Shown in pieces: positions 63,608 through 64,000 of a stretch of DNA of 64,000 nucleotides. The stretch is from NCBI RefSeq assembly GCF_006094395.1, contig NZ_CP035291.1, positions 1,488,001 through 1,552,000 of the forward strand, read 5' to 3'. Source of the stretch: Staphylococcus haemolyticus. Its GTDB lineage: Bacteria; Bacillota; Bacilli; Staphylococcales; Staphylococcaceae. Numbering within the stretch: position 1 is the stretch's first letter; each line of letters begins with the position of its first letter. Both the position numbers and the translations under genes were made by a program. Below the pieces are notes generated by a model. It worked only from the letters and a program-made list of their open reading frames with translations. It ran no database searches and had not been told where the DNA came from.

Positions 63608-64000
63608 TTTTTCATCTCCTTCTTAATATAAGGAACTACATGTGTACCTGTCTTAGAATAATGTACTTTCCCTAATTTAGTATTAATATAACGACCATTT
63701 ACAAAAGCTTTTCCAATTACAACACCAAAGTCTATAATTTCTTTTTTATTAAATTTATTGTTAACTAATAACATTATACCAGTATTTGATTTTTCCATAA
63801 GTAATTTATTCAATTCTCGATTAGGTATAGTAGTGTAGCTTGGAAGCATATAATTATTTTTAATGGCTTTCGATTTACTTTCTTCAAAAAGTCTATGATT
63901 TTTACAATGTCTATTTTGTTTTTCAGGATTTATATCTATTCTTATTTTACCACTATGTATCATATCAAGCATTTCTTTTTTTGCCTGTTCTTGTAATTTT
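63604..64000 (-). CDS. Phage minor head protein, C-terminal toxin-50-like domain (partial)
   Basis: The frame is open to the window edge, so only the C-terminal 131 residues are seen. INPEKQNRHCKNHRLF, NNKFNKKEIIDFG and GKVHYSKTGTHVVPY match the domain called polymorphic toxin type 50 that is often fused to SPP1 gp7-like minor head proteins. Whether the domain is catalytically active in phages is unknown. Its presence marks a prophage remnant extending past the window. Confidence 0.75.
   Translation of the reverse strand, partial: KLQEQAKKEMLDMIHSGKIRIDINPEKQNRHCKNHRLFEESKSKAIKNNYMLPSYTTIPNRELNKLLMEKSNTGIMLLVNNKFNKKEIIDFGVVIGKAFVNGRYINTKLGKVHYSKTGTHVVPYIKKEMKK

Overview
The window is AT-rich chromosomal DNA of a Staphylococcus. 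It does not match S. aureus exactly (for example ParC has Asp at position 84) and looks like a coagulase-negative species; I cannot name the species from sequence alone. Gene order is the conserved staphylococcal backbone: trp operon, tyrA, SOS Y-family polymerase, msrR, msrA, mprF, glcT, alsT, parEC, plsY, acnA, opuD, mscL, sbcDC, tkt, sosA/lexA, guaC, rpsN2, rpmG, katA, permease, hom-thrC-thrB, aspartokinase, nuc, ABC/two-component operon, cls, threonine aldolase. No rRNA, tRNA or CRISPR array was seen.

Layout. 1-5.98 kb: trpEGDCFB on the minus strand (trpB runs off the left edge), behind one promoter and two tandem T-box leaders that both show a UGG (Trp) specifier. 6-18.5 kb: M42 peptidase, prephenate dehydrogenase, Y-family polymerase with a LexA box inside its promoter, tautomerase, LCP protein MsrR, MsrA, MprF, an AI-2E permease, GlcT, AlsT. 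18.5-23 kb: topoisomerase IV (parE-parC). 23-35.7 kb: PlsY, HesB-like protein, thioesterase, aconitase (with a Fur-like box), betaine transporter, MscL, SbcDC (SOS), small membrane proteins. 35.8-46 kb: transketolase, SosA/LexA divergon with three LexA boxes, CAP protein, GuaC, Zur-type rpsN2, rpmG, PerR-type katA, amino-acid permease. 46-52 kb: HAD phosphatase and the aspartate-family pathway. 52-61.6 kb: NTase-like protein, NERD protein, membrane nuclease, an ABC transporter plus DesK/DesR-like two-component system with a 24-bp palindrome upstream, cardiolipin synthase, threonine aldolase.

The only clearly accessory part is 61.6-64 kb. It holds a decayed siphovirus head module (the C-terminus of a minor head protein with a toxin-50-like domain, an LSM-like small protein, a broken scaffold gene) and a cluster of very small hydrophobic ORFs with strong ribosome binding sites next to an 80-residue HTH protein. 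The scaffold gene is split by a 148-bp staphylococcal intergenic repeat; removing exactly those bases restores the reading frame. Related repeat copies, some with the STAR core, lie at about 14.4, 24.3, 34.5 and 54.6 kb.

The core is dense in readable regulation: LexA boxes at four loci, plus Zur, PerR, Fur, CodY and CcpA candidates. These tie DNA repair, metal and peroxide stress and amino-acid supply genes to their expected regulators. Of the novel candidates, the micro-ORF/HTH cluster, the repeat insertion and the palindrome of the ABC/two-component operon deserve attention first.
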